DNA from: Niabella sp.
GTDB lineage: Bacteria; Bacteroidota; Bacteroidia; Chitinophagales; Chitinophagaceae
Direction: 5' to 3'
NCBI GenBank assembly: GCA_027493055.1
Contig: JAPUDO010000119.1
Coordinates: forward strand, 1-64,000
Length of the DNA: 64,000 bases
Under the pieces are notes generated by a model, which was not told the DNA's origin, searched no databases, and worked only from the letters and a program-made list of their open reading frames with translations. How positions within the stretch are numbered: the stretch's first letter is position 1; every line of letters begins with the position of its first letter. This document shows, one piece after another, positions 17,083 to 25,763 of this stretch. The translations under genes were made by a program, and so were the position numbers.

Positions 17083-17366
17083 GACAGATGAGAGATGACA
17101 GTTGACCGGAGGAAGACTGTTGAAAAGTTTAAAGGTTAACAAGAAGGCTAAAAGGAGGTATTAAATATAGGATATAGAAATTCTATACTTTCGACTGATG
17201 CTGGATATTGGAAACCAGTAACCCGCAACTATCATTATGTACGATGTAAGGAGTACGATGTACGAACAGGTATCCAGCATCGGGTATCAAGAATCCAGCA
17301 ACTTGCAAAGCTTTTTGCCTTAAGCTTCCTGCGGCAACCATCCTGTCAACAGTCATCTGTCAACTT
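17083..17366. repeat. Long imperfect palindromic intergenic element
   Basis: Fills most of the 374 bp spacer before the VWA gene. Ends are inverted relatives: GTTGACAGATGA and GATGACAGTTGAC on the left, GTCAACAGTCATCTGTCAAC on the right. Internal words are shared exactly with other spacers: 17119-17139 with 62345-62365, 17171-17192 with 35036-35057, 17204-17223 with 35106-35125 and 17341-17361 with 40021-40041. No coding potential seen. Confidence 0.75.
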
Positions 17367-17394
17367 ATCCACTATTAAAGTGTTATATTTAAGT

Positions 17395-18492
17395 ATGCGC
17401 GGGTTTCATTTTTCAAAATTCGATATCAACCAGCAGGGCAAATCCCCTTTTGAAAAATTGCTGGATATTTTTATGCAGTTGCTCACCTACACCAGCGGTG
17501 ATGTAGGCGAAGCTTTGCAATGGCTGAACCAGTTAGACAAGGAATACCAGCTTACAGACGAAGAATATGGTATAGGTGATTTTATTGAAGACCTGAAAGC
17601 GAAAGGATATATTACCGAAGACCAGCAAAAAGGAGAAATAAAGATCACTCCCAAAACAGAACAGGGCATCCGCAAAAAAAGCCTCGAAGAGATTTTCGGA
17701 AAGCTGAAAAAAAGCAAACAGGGCGACCATAAAACATTCAGGCCCGGCCAGGGCGATGAAACCAATCCTGAAACGCGCCCCTTCCGGTTCGGGGATATGC
17801 TGGAGCAGATAGATTTTACAGAGTCCATAAAAAATGCACAGATCAATCATGGCGTGGAAAGCTTTTCGTTGCGCGAGGATGATTTAAGCATTCGTGAAAC
17901 AGACTTTAAGGCGCAAACCTCTACGGTTTTGATGATCGACATCTCCCACTCTATGATCCTGTATGGTGAAGACCGCATTACTCCGGCTAAAAAAGTAGCC
18001 ATGGCCCTGAGCGAGCTCATCACTACACGTTATCCCAAAGACACGCTGGACATTGTAGTATTTGGTAACGATGCCTGGCCGGTAGAAATAAAAGATCTCC
18101 CCTATTTGCAGGTAGGCCCTTATCATACCAATACCGTTGCCGGGCTGGAATTGGCTATGGATATTTTGAGAAGAAGGAAAAACCCCAACAAGCAGATCTT
18201 TATGATAACAGATGGCAAGCCCACCTGTTTGAAAATAGGTAAACGTTATTATAAGAATGCTTTCGGGCTGGACCGAAAGGTAGTCAACCGCTGCATGAAC
18301 CTGGCGGCGCAATGTAAAAAGAACAAGATCCCTATCACTACATTTATGATAGCCACCGACCCTTACCTGCAAAGGTTTGTACAGGAATTTACCGAAATGA
18401 ATCACGGTAAAGCTTACTTTGCTTCTTTAGATAACCTGGGAAGCTTTATCTTTAAGGATTTTGAAAGCGGGAAAAATAAAAGGGTGTACTGA
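17395..18492 (+). CDS. VWA domain protein, MIDAS-containing partner of MoxR-type ATPase
   Basis: A 365-residue cytosolic protein. Residues of about 175-345 are a von Willebrand factor A domain with MIDAS motif DISHS (about 183-187) and later T and D residues (ITDGKPT). The N-terminal half is helical and acidic. Such proteins work with AAA+ MoxR or magnesium-chelatase-like ATPases in metal insertion or complex assembly; such a gene follows at 18960. The ATG at 17395 is favoured over 17380; TATATTTA, near the -7 consensus, ends three bases before it. Between this gene and its partner lies an inverted-repeat element with a GxxExxY gene. Confidence 0.9.
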   Translation: MRGFHFSKFDINQQGKSPFEKLLDIFMQLLTYTSGDVGEALQWLNQLDKEYQLTDEEYGIGDFIEDLKAKGYITEDQQKGEIKITPKTEQGIRKKSLEEIFGKLKKSKQGDHKTFRPGQGDETNPETRPFRFGDMLEQIDFTESIKNAQINHGVESFSLREDDLSIRETDFKAQTSTVLMIDISHSMILYGEDRITPAKKVAMALSELITTRYPKDTLDIVVFGNDAWPVEIKDLPYLQVGPYHTNTVAGLELAMDILRRRKNPNKQIFMITDGKPTCLKIGKRYYKNAFGLDRKVVNRCMNLAAQCKKNKIPITTFMIATDPYLQRFVQEFTEMNHGKAYFASLDNLGSFIFKDFESGKNKRVY

Positions 18493-18498
18493 TAATAG

Positions 18499-18959
18499 AG
18501 CCGGTAAGACGGGAAAGCGAAAAGATTTCATGTATAAATTAATTGAAAAAGAAGAGTGGCTATGCAAAGAGATAGTTGATTGTGCATTTAAGGTACATAA
18601 AGCACTAGGTCCGGGCTTGCTTGAAAAGATTTATGAAGTTTGTTTCTATCATGAACTGAAAAAGAAGGGAATTAATTATTTAAGACAGGTGTACTTGCCT
18701 ATAAATTATGACGGTCTCCTATTCGATGAAGGGTTAAGATTGGATGTACTTGTGGATGATCTGATCATCTGTGAGTTGAAAGCACTTGATATAGTGAATC
18801 CTGTATGGGAGGCGCAGATATTAAGTCATTTAAAATTGACGGAAAAGCATGTTGGCTTCCTGATCAACTTTAACGTAGTAAAAATAAAAAATGGAATAAG
18901 GCGATATTGCCTTGAATAAAAAAACCGGGAATGCTTTCCGCCTTCCCGTTTTCCCGGCT
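18499..18959 (+). mobile_element. Inverted-repeat-bounded insert carrying a GxxExxY gene
   Basis: Terminal sequences 18499-18524 and 18934-18959 are inverted repeats matching at 22 of 26 positions (AGCCGG...ACGGGAA.GCG.AAAG). They enclose only the GxxExxY gene. The left end is 6 bp after the VWA stop codon and the right end touches the ATG of the MoxR-type gene at 18960, so the insert fills the intercistronic gap of a functional gene pair. No transposase and no obvious target-site duplication are seen. Mobility is inferred. Confidence 0.6.
18530..18919 (+). CDS. GxxExxY protein (PD-(D/E)XK nuclease-like)
   Basis: A 129-residue protein of the GxxExxY family: HKALGPGLLEKIYEVCFYHE holds the name-giving motif G29-x-x-E32-x-x-Y35. 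Downstream D72 and E82-L-K84 in LRLDVLVDDLIICELKA fit a PD-(D/E)XK nuclease core; the C-terminal HVGFLINFNVVKIKNGIRR is typical. The ATG at 18530 gives the family's usual start. Function is not established; the nuclease-like fold and the flanking inverted repeats suggest a mobile or intervening element. It is co-oriented with its neighbours and would not block their transcription. Confidence 0.92.
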   Translation: MYKLIEKEEWLCKEIVDCAFKVHKALGPGLLEKIYEVCFYHELKKKGINYLRQVYLPINYDGLLFDEGLRLDVLVDDLIICELKALDIVNPVWEAQILSHLKLTEKHVGFLINFNVVKIKNGIRRYCLE

Positions 18960-20492
18960 ATGAACAATATAAAAACATTAGGAACACTTAAAGCAAGCGG
19001 TTACAAACCCCAATCCATAAAAGAAGAAATAAGGCAAAATCTGATCCGCAGGCTAAAGAGCGGGGAAACCACTTTTCCCGGCATTGTAGGTTATGAAGAT
19101 TCTGTAATCCCTGAAACGGAAAGGGCGCTGCTAAGCAAACATAATATACTGTTACTGGGTTTACGCGGACAGGCCAAAACGCGCATGGCCCGCCAGATGA
19201 CGGAGCTGTTAGACGAATACATTCCCGTGGTTGCAGGTAGCGAGATCAACGATGATCCGCTACACCCAATCTCAAAATACGCCATTGACCTTATTGCAGA
19301 AAAGGGAGATGATACTCCTATTGAGTGGCTGCACCGCAGCCAGCGCTATGGCGAAAAGCTGGCTACGCCCGATGTTAGCGTGGCTGACCTGATCGGCGAT
19401 ATTGACCCCATCAAAGCTGCCAACCTGAAGCTCAGCTTTGCAGATGAGCGCGTGTTACATTATGGCATTATTCCGCGCAGCAACCGCAGCATTTTTGTTA
19501 TAAACGAATTGCCCGACCTTCAGGCACGTATCCAGGTATCGCTGTTCAATATACTGGAAGAAGGTGATATACAGATACGCGGCTTTAAATTAAGGCTGCC
19601 GCTGGATATCCTCTTTGTGTTCACCGCCAATCCGGAAGACTACACCAACCGGGGCTCTATTGTAACACCCTTAAAAGACCGTATTCAAAGCCAGATACTA
19701 ACGCATTACCCTAAAACACTGGAACACGCGCTGGACATTACCGACCAGGAAGCTTTTGTGCATGGCGATGTAATTGAAAAAGTAATGATCAGCGATCTCG
19801 TAAAACGGCTTATTGAGCAGGTAGCTTTTGAAGCGCGTAATAGTGAGCTGGTAGATAAAAAAAGTGGCGTAAGCGCCCGGCTTACTATTTCCGCAAGGGA
19901 AAACGCAGTAAGCGCTGCCGAAAGACGGGCACTCATAAACGGCGAAAGCGCAACGCAGGTGTGGATCTCAGATCTTTCGGGTATTATCCCGTCTATTACA
20001 GGAAAGGTAGAGCTGGTATATGAAGGGGAACAGGAAGGTCCCTTCCAGGTAGCTATGAACCTGGTGGACAAAGCCATTCGCAGCCAGTTTGTACAATACT
20101 TCCCCGATCCAGATCAGCTAAAAAAACGCCGCAATACCGGCAAGCCCTCCTCACAGCAAAAAGCTGATGAAAATCCTTATCGCTCTATCATCAGCTGGTT
20201 TGATAAAGGCAATCAGCTTAATACCCCTTTCAATACAAAGGATGAACAGAAGCTGCAGTTGCTTTATACAGTTGACGGGCTACATGCTTTGGTAAAAAAA
20301 TATTTTCCCGGGGCTAATGAACTGCAGACAGGTTTACTGATGGAATTTGTGCTACATGGTCTTGCCTCCTACTCCACTATCAGTAAAAAGTTATTTGAAA
20401 CAAAAATCGAATTTAAAGATCTTTTTGGCAGCATGATGAATATGGGCAATGCTCATGATGATGATGACCTGGGTTTTGAGGAAGACATGTAG
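18960..20492 (+). CDS. MoxR/magnesium-chelatase-I-like AAA+ ATPase
   Basis: A 510-residue AAA+ ATPase. Walker A is GLRGQAKT (67-74); a Walker B-like FVINELPD segment and sensor region FVFTANPEDYTNRGSIVTPLKDRI follow, all typical of magnesium chelatase subunit I-like proteins. The C-terminal part has a Lys/Gln-rich linker and an acidic tail ending DDDDLGFEEDM. It probably energises a complex with the VWA protein encoded upstream. The start at 18960 is chosen because the ATP domain is complete and the upstream in-frame sequence lies in the inverted repeat of the preceding insert. Confidence 0.9.
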   Translation: MNNIKTLGTLKASGYKPQSIKEEIRQNLIRRLKSGETTFPGIVGYEDSVIPETERALLSKHNILLLGLRGQAKTRMARQMTELLDEYIPVVAGSEINDDPLHPISKYAIDLIAEKGDDTPIEWLHRSQRYGEKLATPDVSVADLIGDIDPIKAANLKLSFADERVLHYGIIPRSNRSIFVINELPDLQARIQVSLFNILEEGDIQIRGFKLRLPLDILFVFTANPEDYTNRGSIVTPLKDRIQSQILTHYPKTLEHALDITDQEAFVHGDVIEKVMISDLVKRLIEQVAFEARNSELVDKKSGVSARLTISARENAVSAAERRALINGESATQVWISDLSGIIPSITGKVELVYEGEQEGPFQVAMNLVDKAIRSQFVQYFPDPDQLKKRRNTGKPSSQQKADENPYRSIISWFDKGNQLNTPFNTKDEQKLQLLYTVDGLHALVKKYFPGANELQTGLLMEFVLHGLASYSTISKKLFETKIEFKDLFGSMMNMGNAHDDDDLGFEEDM

Positions 20493-20506
20493 GGTTGCTG
20501 TAATAA

Positions 20507-20630
20507 GTCCATGGTCTATAGTCTATGGACCATGGACGTACAATAAGCAATATTCAATGCTCAACGCTCAATATTCATTGAACATTGCGCATTGAGTGTT
20601 AAATGCCGACAGCCTATGGATTATCGACCA
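20507..20630. repeat. Palindromic spacer between convergent genes
   Basis: GTCCATGGTC (20507-20516) and GACCATGGAC (20528-20537) are perfect inverted arms with an 11 nt loop. The rest holds AATATTCAATGCTCAACGCTC-like words and a partial mirror of the first hairpin near 20605-20630, so the whole spacer is a larger imperfect palindrome. It may act as a bidirectional terminator. It runs into the last codons of the minus-strand gene. Confidence 0.6.
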
Positions 20631-21403
20631 TGCTCCATGGACATCTCTTTCAGCTTAATCTCTGCCATTACCGGCAGGTGATCAGATAATGCATTTACAG
20701 GCACCGTATGTTGTTTTATTTTTTTCAAATGCGGCTTTCTTATAAAAATATAATCAATTTTTTTTGTAGCAACAGGTGCAGGAAACGTAAAAATATTTTT
20801 AGCATCAGTTTCGGTAAAATATTTTTTAAGATACCGGATCTCCGGGGTACCAGGTTCTGCATTTAGATCTCCGGTAAAAATTACGGGATATTTTTCTTCT
20901 CCAAGATAAGAAATAACCTCATGAGCCTGCAATAGCCGCGAGCTGTCATCCAGCGCAAAATGAGCAGAAGCAAATACTACCTTTTTGCTACTCCCACATA
21001 CAATATCCGCAACAATCATAGCAGTAGAAGGAGATTTGCCTTTTAATAAGGTCATACGCTTATTATGTACATGCTCTATGGGATAACGCGAAAGAATGCC
21101 CATCCCATAGGCGCCACCCTGGTATTCAAAATGCCGTACAAAGGCATAGTGCATTCCTGTTATTTCAGATAATTTTTTCATCTGGTCCACCCTGCCAGAA
21201 CGCTTACATACACTATCTACTTCCTGTAACCCAACAATATCTGCTCCCGAGCTTTTTATAAAAGCGCCTATTTCCTTTACACGATCCTGCTCATCTTTAT
21301 CTGCACCATGATGAATATTATAGCTCATCACAGTTATCTTTTGTGCCATAACCACCTGTGTACAGCAAAAAAGAATACTTAATATAAGTTGTAAGCGAAG
21401 CAT
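20621..21403 (-). CDS. Secreted endonuclease/exonuclease/phosphatase family protein
   Basis: A 260-residue hydrolase of the EEP superfamily with a signal peptide (MLRLQLILSILFCCTQVVMA). The fold's motifs are in order: MSYNIHHG (Mg-binding Asn), IVGLQEVD (catalytic Glu), FTGDLNAEPGTPE (Asp/Asn) and a C-terminal SDHLPVMAEI (Asp-His pair). Members act on nucleic acids, inositol phosphates or sphingomyelin; the substrate here is unknown, but export points to nutrient scavenging or phosphodiester cleavage outside the cytoplasm. It is 12 bp downstream of the thioesterase gene and probably cotranscribed. Confidence 0.9.
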   Translation of the reverse strand: MLRLQLILSILFCCTQVVMAQKITVMSYNIHHGADKDEQDRVKEIGAFIKSSGADIVGLQEVDSVCKRSGRVDQMKKLSEITGMHYAFVRHFEYQGGAYGMGILSRYPIEHVHNKRMTLLKGKSPSTAMIVADIVCGSSKKVVFASAHFALDDSSRLLQAHEVISYLGEEKYPVIFTGDLNAEPGTPEIRYLKKYFTETDAKNIFTFPAPVATKKIDYIFIRKPHLKKIKQHTVPVNALSDHLPVMAEIKLKEMSMEHGR

Positions 21404-21415
21404 TTAATAAAAGTT

Positions 21416-21853
21416 TTATTGCCATTCAAAACCAGCTGCCTTTGGCATAGCAGCATGGGTAGTAATAGCTATTTCCGGAGGTGTGCAAAGCTTTCGTTTT
21501 ACAGTGTCCATCCAGGCGCCGTCTATAGTAATAATTGCAGCAACTGTATCTTTGTTTTTAATAATGGTATGCTTTATAGAAAAACGGCTGAAATCTTTAC
21601 GGGCCGCCGTAAGCTCTAGGTCAATAGTGATATCATCACCTTGTCTTATTTCTCTGCGAAATACACATTCTTCCCGGAATATGACCGGGCCAATCTGCAG
21701 CTCCTGCATTTTAACCGCAGACAATCCGTGCTCCTGTAAAAACGCGATCCTGCAAAACGCGCCCCAATCGTAATATACGCTATGTCTTAGATGTGCATTA
21801 ACGTCTAAATCAGACCATCTTATCTGTACCTGCTTTATATATCCCATACGCAT
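21416..21853 (-). CDS. Hotdog-fold acyl-CoA thioesterase
   Basis: A 145-residue protein of the 4-hydroxybenzoyl-CoA thioesterase/YbgC-like group. The N-terminal IRWSDLDVNAHLRHSVYYDW has the catalytic-site Asp and the N-x-H-hydrophobic pattern of the family; later strands (FREECVFRREIRQGDDITIDLEL) complete the hotdog sheet. It would hydrolyse acyl-CoA or acyl-ACP thioesters in the cytosol; substrate unknown. It is in a two-gene unit with the downstream EEP hydrolase. Confidence 0.88.
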   Translation of the reverse strand: MRMGYIKQVQIRWSDLDVNAHLRHSVYYDWGAFCRIAFLQEHGLSAVKMQELQIGPVIFREECVFRREIRQGDDITIDLELTAARKDFSRFSIKHTIIKNKDTVAAIITIDGAWMDTVKRKLCTPPEIAITTHAAMPKAAGFEWQ

Positions 21854-21898
21854 TCAAAATTCAGGATGTAATTATCAGTTCTATAACAATGATACAAC

Positions 21899-21930
21899 TA
21901 TTTTTGCACCTCCCGGAGAGGTACTCCGGG
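21899..21930 (+). promoter_or_regulatory. -7 box and 5' UTR hairpin of the FKBP gene
   Basis: TATTTTTG (21899-21906) matches TAnnTTTG. Directly downstream CCCGGAG (21912-21918) and CTCCGGG (21924-21930) form a perfect 7 bp stem with a 5 nt loop in the leader, 14 bp before the ATG at 21945. It may stabilise the mRNA or influence translation. Confidence 0.5.
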
Positions 21931-21944
21931 CAATTATTTTTATT

Positions 21945-22679
21945 ATGAAGCGATTAAGTATTATTAGTTTATCATTAGTTTTTACCATGAATGCCTTTGC
22001 CCAAACAAAAGCAAAGCCTAAAACCATAACGCCGGTAAAAAAAACAGTTGTAACACCAAACGTTAATGCCGGGGCCTCTTTAAAAACCCTCGCAGATTCA
22101 GCAAGCTATGCTATTGGTCAAAACCTTGCACAATCTATCAGCAAAGATTTAAAAAACCTGAATAAAGAAGCCTTTATCAATGCTATAAAAAATGTTTTTG
22201 ACGGTAAAGATCCTAAGTTCAGCGAAGATCAGCTGCGCGCCATTCTTACCCAATTTTCACAGCAGGAGCAAGAAAACGAGTATAGGGCAACGATTGATAC
22301 AGGTCGCGCTTTTCTTGAAAAGAACAAAGCAAACCCTGCTGTTAAAACCACTGCCAGCGGTCTGCAATACGAAGTAATAAAAGAAGGAACCGGTGATAAA
22401 CCCGGCGCTGACGATACGGTAATATGCCATTACAAAGGCACCCTGACAGACGAAACCCAGTTTGATAATTCCTATGAGCGCGGAGAGCCTTTAACCATTC
22501 CCGTATCCAGCGTAATACCCGGCTGGACAGAAGGGCTGCAGCTGATGACCAAAGGCTCGAAATATAAATTTTATATTCCTCATGAGCTGGGTTATGGTTT
22601 GCGTGGCGCAGGCGATATTCCTCCGGGCAGCGCTTTAATATTTGAAGTGGAGTTGCTGGATATCAAAAAAGGTGAATAA
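21945..22679 (+). CDS. FKBP-type peptidyl-prolyl cis-trans isomerase, exported
   Basis: A 244-residue exported foldase. It has a signal peptide (MKRLSIISLSLVFTMNAFAQ), a Lys/Thr/Pro-rich linker, an FKBP_N dimerisation domain (about 45-130, SYAIGQNLAQSISKDLKNLN) and an FKBP_C catalytic domain (about 135-242) with VICHYKGTL, VIPGWTEGLQLM, YKFYIPHELGYG and IPPGSALIFEVELL. This is the FkpA/Mip architecture, acting on periplasmic or outer membrane proteins. It stands alone with its own promoter and a shared terminator. Confidence 0.95.
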   Translation: MKRLSIISLSLVFTMNAFAQTKAKPKTITPVKKTVVTPNVNAGASLKTLADSASYAIGQNLAQSISKDLKNLNKEAFINAIKNVFDGKDPKFSEDQLRAILTQFSQQEQENEYRATIDTGRAFLEKNKANPAVKTTASGLQYEVIKEGTGDKPGADDTVICHYKGTLTDETQFDNSYERGEPLTIPVSSVIPGWTEGLQLMTKGSKYKFYIPHELGYGLRGAGDIPPGSALIFEVELLDIKKGE

Positions 22680-22721
22680 CGCCTGTATTTTCCTACGCTG
22701 TTATTCTTAAATTCATTAAAA

Positions 22722-22742
22722 AGACCGCTGTCATGGCGGTCT
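22722..22742. terminator. Bidirectional terminator between FKBP and hydrolase genes
   Basis: AGACCGC (22722-22728) and GCGGTCT (22736-22742) are a perfect stem, flanked by A-rich sequence on the left and TTTT on the right, so it can terminate both convergent transcripts. Confidence 0.8.
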
Positions 22743-22759
22743 CTTTTAATAATTAACAT

Positions 22760-23506
22760 TTACTTCTCCTGTTCCAGTAATGCTACCAGGTCCGGAACAT
22801 TGGACCATTGCGGATTATGATCTGCCGTCATTTGCAGTACCTTCCAGCCTCTTTGTTTGGCCCGGTTGGCAAAAAAATAAAAAAAGTCTTCTTCTGGTTT
22901 GGCGCCCTTATCTACCGTAAGAATATAGGTAGCCGGTAATTTCAGCGCCAGCTTGTTTTTATAAGAAACAGGCTGCGTAAAAGTTTTATACGATTGGGGC
23001 ACATCTTTTGGCGGTTGGGCATTTTTACTTACCCAGCCCGGCACAGAAAACCCATCCACCACGTTTCTTTCCGGCCCTTGTTTCCCATCCTTGCGGGCAC
23101 TGACGGCGCTCTCACCATCATTTGGTACAAAAGCATCCAGGTAAACCAGCCTTTTGATACGTTGAGGAATGCTGTCCGCCACCCCGGTTATAACCATCCC
23201 GCCATAGCTGTGCCCTACTAAAATAATATCCTGAAGATCTTCGTACAAAACAGTGCTTATCACATCACTGATATGCGTTTGCAGGTTTATTTCCGGAGAT
23301 GAAAGATGTGCCCTTTCTCCTTGCCCTGTAAGCGTTACACGATATACGGTGTTCCCGTGGGCATACAATAATGAATCTGTTTTCTTAAACGCCCAGCCGC
23401 CGCCCCAGGCGCCATGTACAATTACATATACAGGTTTTACTGATTGTGCACTTAACCGTATCTGGCTATAGATAATTATCAAAATAAATAAAGTAATTTT
23501 TTTCAT
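22760..23506 (-). CDS. Exported alpha/beta hydrolase
   Basis: A 248-residue esterase-like protein with a signal peptide (MKKITLFILIIIYSQIRLSA). The nucleophile elbow is GHSYGG with Ser100, the oxyanion region is VIVHGAWGGGWAF (28-40), and the catalytic His is in TADHNPQW near 228. The pattern resembles the methyl-esterase/hydroxynitrile-lyase-like branch of alpha/beta hydrolases (HGAWGGGWAW, SYGG). Substrate cannot be predicted. Monocistronic by spacing. Confidence 0.88.
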   Translation of the reverse strand: MKKITLFILIIIYSQIRLSAQSVKPVYVIVHGAWGGGWAFKKTDSLLYAHGNTVYRVTLTGQGERAHLSSPEINLQTHISDVISTVLYEDLQDIILVGHSYGGMVITGVADSIPQRIKRLVYLDAFVPNDGESAVSARKDGKQGPERNVVDGFSVPGWVSKNAQPPKDVPQSYKTFTQPVSYKNKLALKLPATYILTVDKGAKPEEDFFYFFANRAKQRGWKVLQMTADHNPQWSNVPDLVALLEQEK

Positions 23507-23607
23507 ACATATTCATTAGATATTTAAAGAAGTTTTTATTAAAACAATTTCCATTTTTTTTATCCACTGATAAAACCTTAGAGACCTGAAAAGCATCTTA
23601 TACAGCT

Positions 23608-24108
23608 TTATAAAATTTCATGTGTTTGCTTCACAACGCCCATTACAAATGTGCTCTGCACATGCCCTACGTTCTCTACCTGGCTGAGTTTGTTCACATG
23701 AAAATCATAATAGGTCTCCATATCTTCTGTGAGCACTTTCAGCAAAAAATCAAATTCACCCGAAATACTGTAACACTCCAGCACTTCAGGCATTGCCAGG
23801 ATAGACCTGATAAATTTTGAACCGGCAATTTTATTATGTTCCCTTAAAGACACATGGCAGATCACCATCAGCTTTTTACCCAATTTGGCGGCATCAAGCA
23901 TGGCTGCATAACGGGTAATAATGCCCGACTGTTCCAGGCGTTTAATGCGTTCATGCACCGGCGTAGTGCTTAAATGTATGGTATCAGCAATCTCTTTTAC
24001 AGTAATACGTGCATTTTGCTGAAGCATTTTCAATATTTCCACATCTTTTACATCAGGCGTAGCAGCCGGTGTAGTTGCTTTTTCTTTTATAGCTTTTTTT
24101 AAACTCAT
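23608..24108 (-). CDS. Lrp/AsnC family transcriptional regulator
   Basis: A 166-residue regulator with a 20-residue Lys/Ala-rich N-terminal extension, an AsnC-type HTH (about 22-80: DVEILKMLQQNARITVKEIADTIHLS) and a RAM ligand-binding domain (about 85-160) ending SQVENVGHVQSTFVMG. Such proteins sense amino acids and bind DNA as dimers or octamers. It is divergent from ahcY across a 153 bp spacer, so ahcY or a remote operon may be its target; the target is inferred only. Confidence 0.93.
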   Translation of the reverse strand: MSLKKAIKEKATTPAATPDVKDVEILKMLQQNARITVKEIADTIHLSTTPVHERIKRLEQSGIITRYAAMLDAAKLGKKLMVICHVSLREHNKIAGSKFIRSILAMPEVLECYSISGEFDFLLKVLTEDMETYYDFHVNKLSQVENVGHVQSTFVMGVVKQTHEIL

Positions 24109-24195
24109 GAAATATGATTATATGCTAAATAAACCTCAATTTATATTATTTTATCCTTAAATACTAATTTTAACCTATTGTTTTATTCTATAAAG

Positions 24196-24203
24196 TAACT
24201 TTG
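24196..24203 (+). promoter_or_regulatory. -7 promoter element of ahcY
   Basis: TAACTTTG fits TAnnTTTG. A TTG 15 nt upstream is closer than the usual 19-21 nt, so the upstream element is uncertain. The predicted leader is about 53 nt. Confidence 0.5.
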
Positions 24204-24261
24204 CTGGCTGATTCATTAGTTTACAGGGAAAATATCAAATTTCAAATCTTAAATAAAAAAT

Positions 24262-25590
24262 ATGTCAACCGTTACAAAATCACAAATCGACTTTGACCTG
24301 AAGTACAAAGTAAAAGATATTTCACTGGCTGAGTGGGGCCGTAAAGAGATTCGCCTGGCTGAAGCTGAAATGCCCGGATTGATGAGCATCCGCCAGGAAT
24401 ATGCCGCTTCCCAACCCCTTAAAGGAGCACGTATTGCCGGATGCCTGCATATGACCATTCAAACCGCGGTGCTTATTGAAACGCTGGTGGCTTTGGGCGC
24501 TGAAGTAAAATGGAGCTCCTGTAATATTTTTTCTACGCAGGATCATGCTGCCGCTGCTATTGCTGCTGCCGGCATTGGTGTATTTGCATGGAAAGGACAA
24601 ACACAGGCAGAGGCCGACTGGTGCATTGAACAAACATTATTCTTTGGCGGCGCTGATCGTCCTTTGAATATGATCCTGGATGATGGCGGCGACCTTACCA
24701 ATATGGTATTGGATACTTACCCCGAGCTGGTTCAGCATGTAAAAGGCATCAGCGAAGAAACTACTACCGGTGTACACCGTTTGTATGAGCGTGTGGCTAA
24801 AGGTACTTTGCCGGTTCCTTCCATTAATGTTAATGATTCTGTAACCAAATCCAAATTTGATAACAAATATGGTTGTAAAGAATCCCTGGTAGACGCTATC
24901 CGCCGCGCTACTGACGTAATGCTGGCCGGTAAGATAGCCGTTGTGGGCGGCTACGGTGACGTAGGTAAAGGTTCTGCTGCTTCCCTGGCTGGTGCCGGAT
25001 GCCGTGTGATTGTTACTGAAATTGATCCTATATGCGCCCTGCAGGCAGCAATGGATGGTTTTGAAGTAAAGAAAATGAATGATGCGGTAAAAGAAGCCGA
25101 TATAATAGTTACTGCTTCCGGCTGCCGCGACCTGATCACGGGCGAGCACTTCAAAGCCATGAAGGATAAAGCTATAGTTTGTAACATCGGCCACTTTGAT
25201 ATTGAAATTGATGTAGCATGGTTAAACGATAATTATGGCAATACCAAAGACACCATCAAACCACAGGTTGACATTTACAATGTAGAGGGTAAAGATATCA
25301 TCCTGCTGGCTGAAGGTCGCCTGGTGAACTTAGGTTGCGCTACAGGGCATCCCAGCTTTGTAATGAGCAATTCTTTCACTAACCAGACTTTAGCCCAGAT
25401 AGAATTGTGGACCAACCACGATAAATATGAGAATAATGTATATGTGTTACCAAAGCACCTGGATGAGAAAGTTGCACGTCTCCATTTAGCAAAAATTGGT
25501 GTGGAATTAGATATTCTGAGCGATAAACAAGCCACTTATTTAGGTATTCCCAAAGAAGGGCCGTTTAAACCGGAACTTTACAGATATTAA
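24262..25590 (+). CDS. ahcY: Adenosylhomocysteinase
   Basis: NAD-dependent hydrolysis of S-adenosylhomocysteine to adenosine and homocysteine, recycling the product of methyl transfer. In its 442 residues are [34 protein letters not shown], the NAD-binding [13 protein letters not shown] and the C-terminal [19 protein letters not shown] and FKPELYRY. All are highly conserved in the family. Divergent from the Lrp-type regulator. I looked for an SAH riboswitch in the leader and did not see one. A perfect terminator follows. Confidence 0.98.
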   Translation: MSTVTKSQIDFDLKYKVKDISLAEWGRKEIRLAEAEMPGLMSIRQEYAASQPLKGARIAGCLHMTIQTAVLIETLVALGAEVKWSSCNIFSTQDHAAAAIAAAGIGVFAWKGQTQAEADWCIEQTLFFGGADRPLNMILDDGGDLTNMVLDTYPELVQHVKGISEETTTGVHRLYERVAKGTLPVPSINVNDSVTKSKFDNKYGCKESLVDAIRRATDVMLAGKIAVVGGYGDVGKGSAASLAGAGCRVIVTEIDPICALQAAMDGFEVKKMNDAVKEADIIVTASGCRDLITGEHFKAMKDKAIVCNIGHFDIEIDVAWLNDNYGNTKDTIKPQVDIYNVEGKDIILLAEGRLVNLGCATGHPSFVMSNSFTNQTLAQIELWTNHDKYENNVYVLPKHLDEKVARLHLAKIGVELDILSDKQATYLGIPKEGPFKPELYRY

Positions 25591-25652
25591 ATTAAAAATT
25601 AATATAAAAAATAAATTATTTGTTTTTCTAACATATTAATTTACAAATGCTT

Positions 25653-25680
25653 AAGTCCGCCTTCCTGGCGGACTTTTTTT
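25653..25680 (+). terminator. Terminator of ahcY
   Basis: AAGTCCGCC (25653-25661) and GGCGGACTT (25667-25675) form a perfect 9 bp stem with a 5 nt loop followed by TTTTT. Confidence 0.9.
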
Positions 25681-25763
25681 GTTACAAAATCGTTATACCC
25701 TCAAAAAAATATGGGCATTTTTTTCATTACAAAAACAGAAACAGATAGTTTTGCTTTATTATA

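Noticed and set aside
17083..17366. CRISPR array
   Set aside because: The shared words are not regularly spaced, lack unique spacers of constant length and there are no cas genes.
18499..18959. Classical insertion sequence
   Set aside because: No transposase and no target-site duplication could be found; the only gene is GxxExxY.
24109..24261. Possible SAH riboswitch in the ahcY leader
   Set aside because: The predicted leader is short and AT-rich with no recognisable conserved core.
24637..25194. Long minus-strand frame inside ahcY
   Set aside because: Antisense shadow of ahcY caused by codon bias, no start context or motif.
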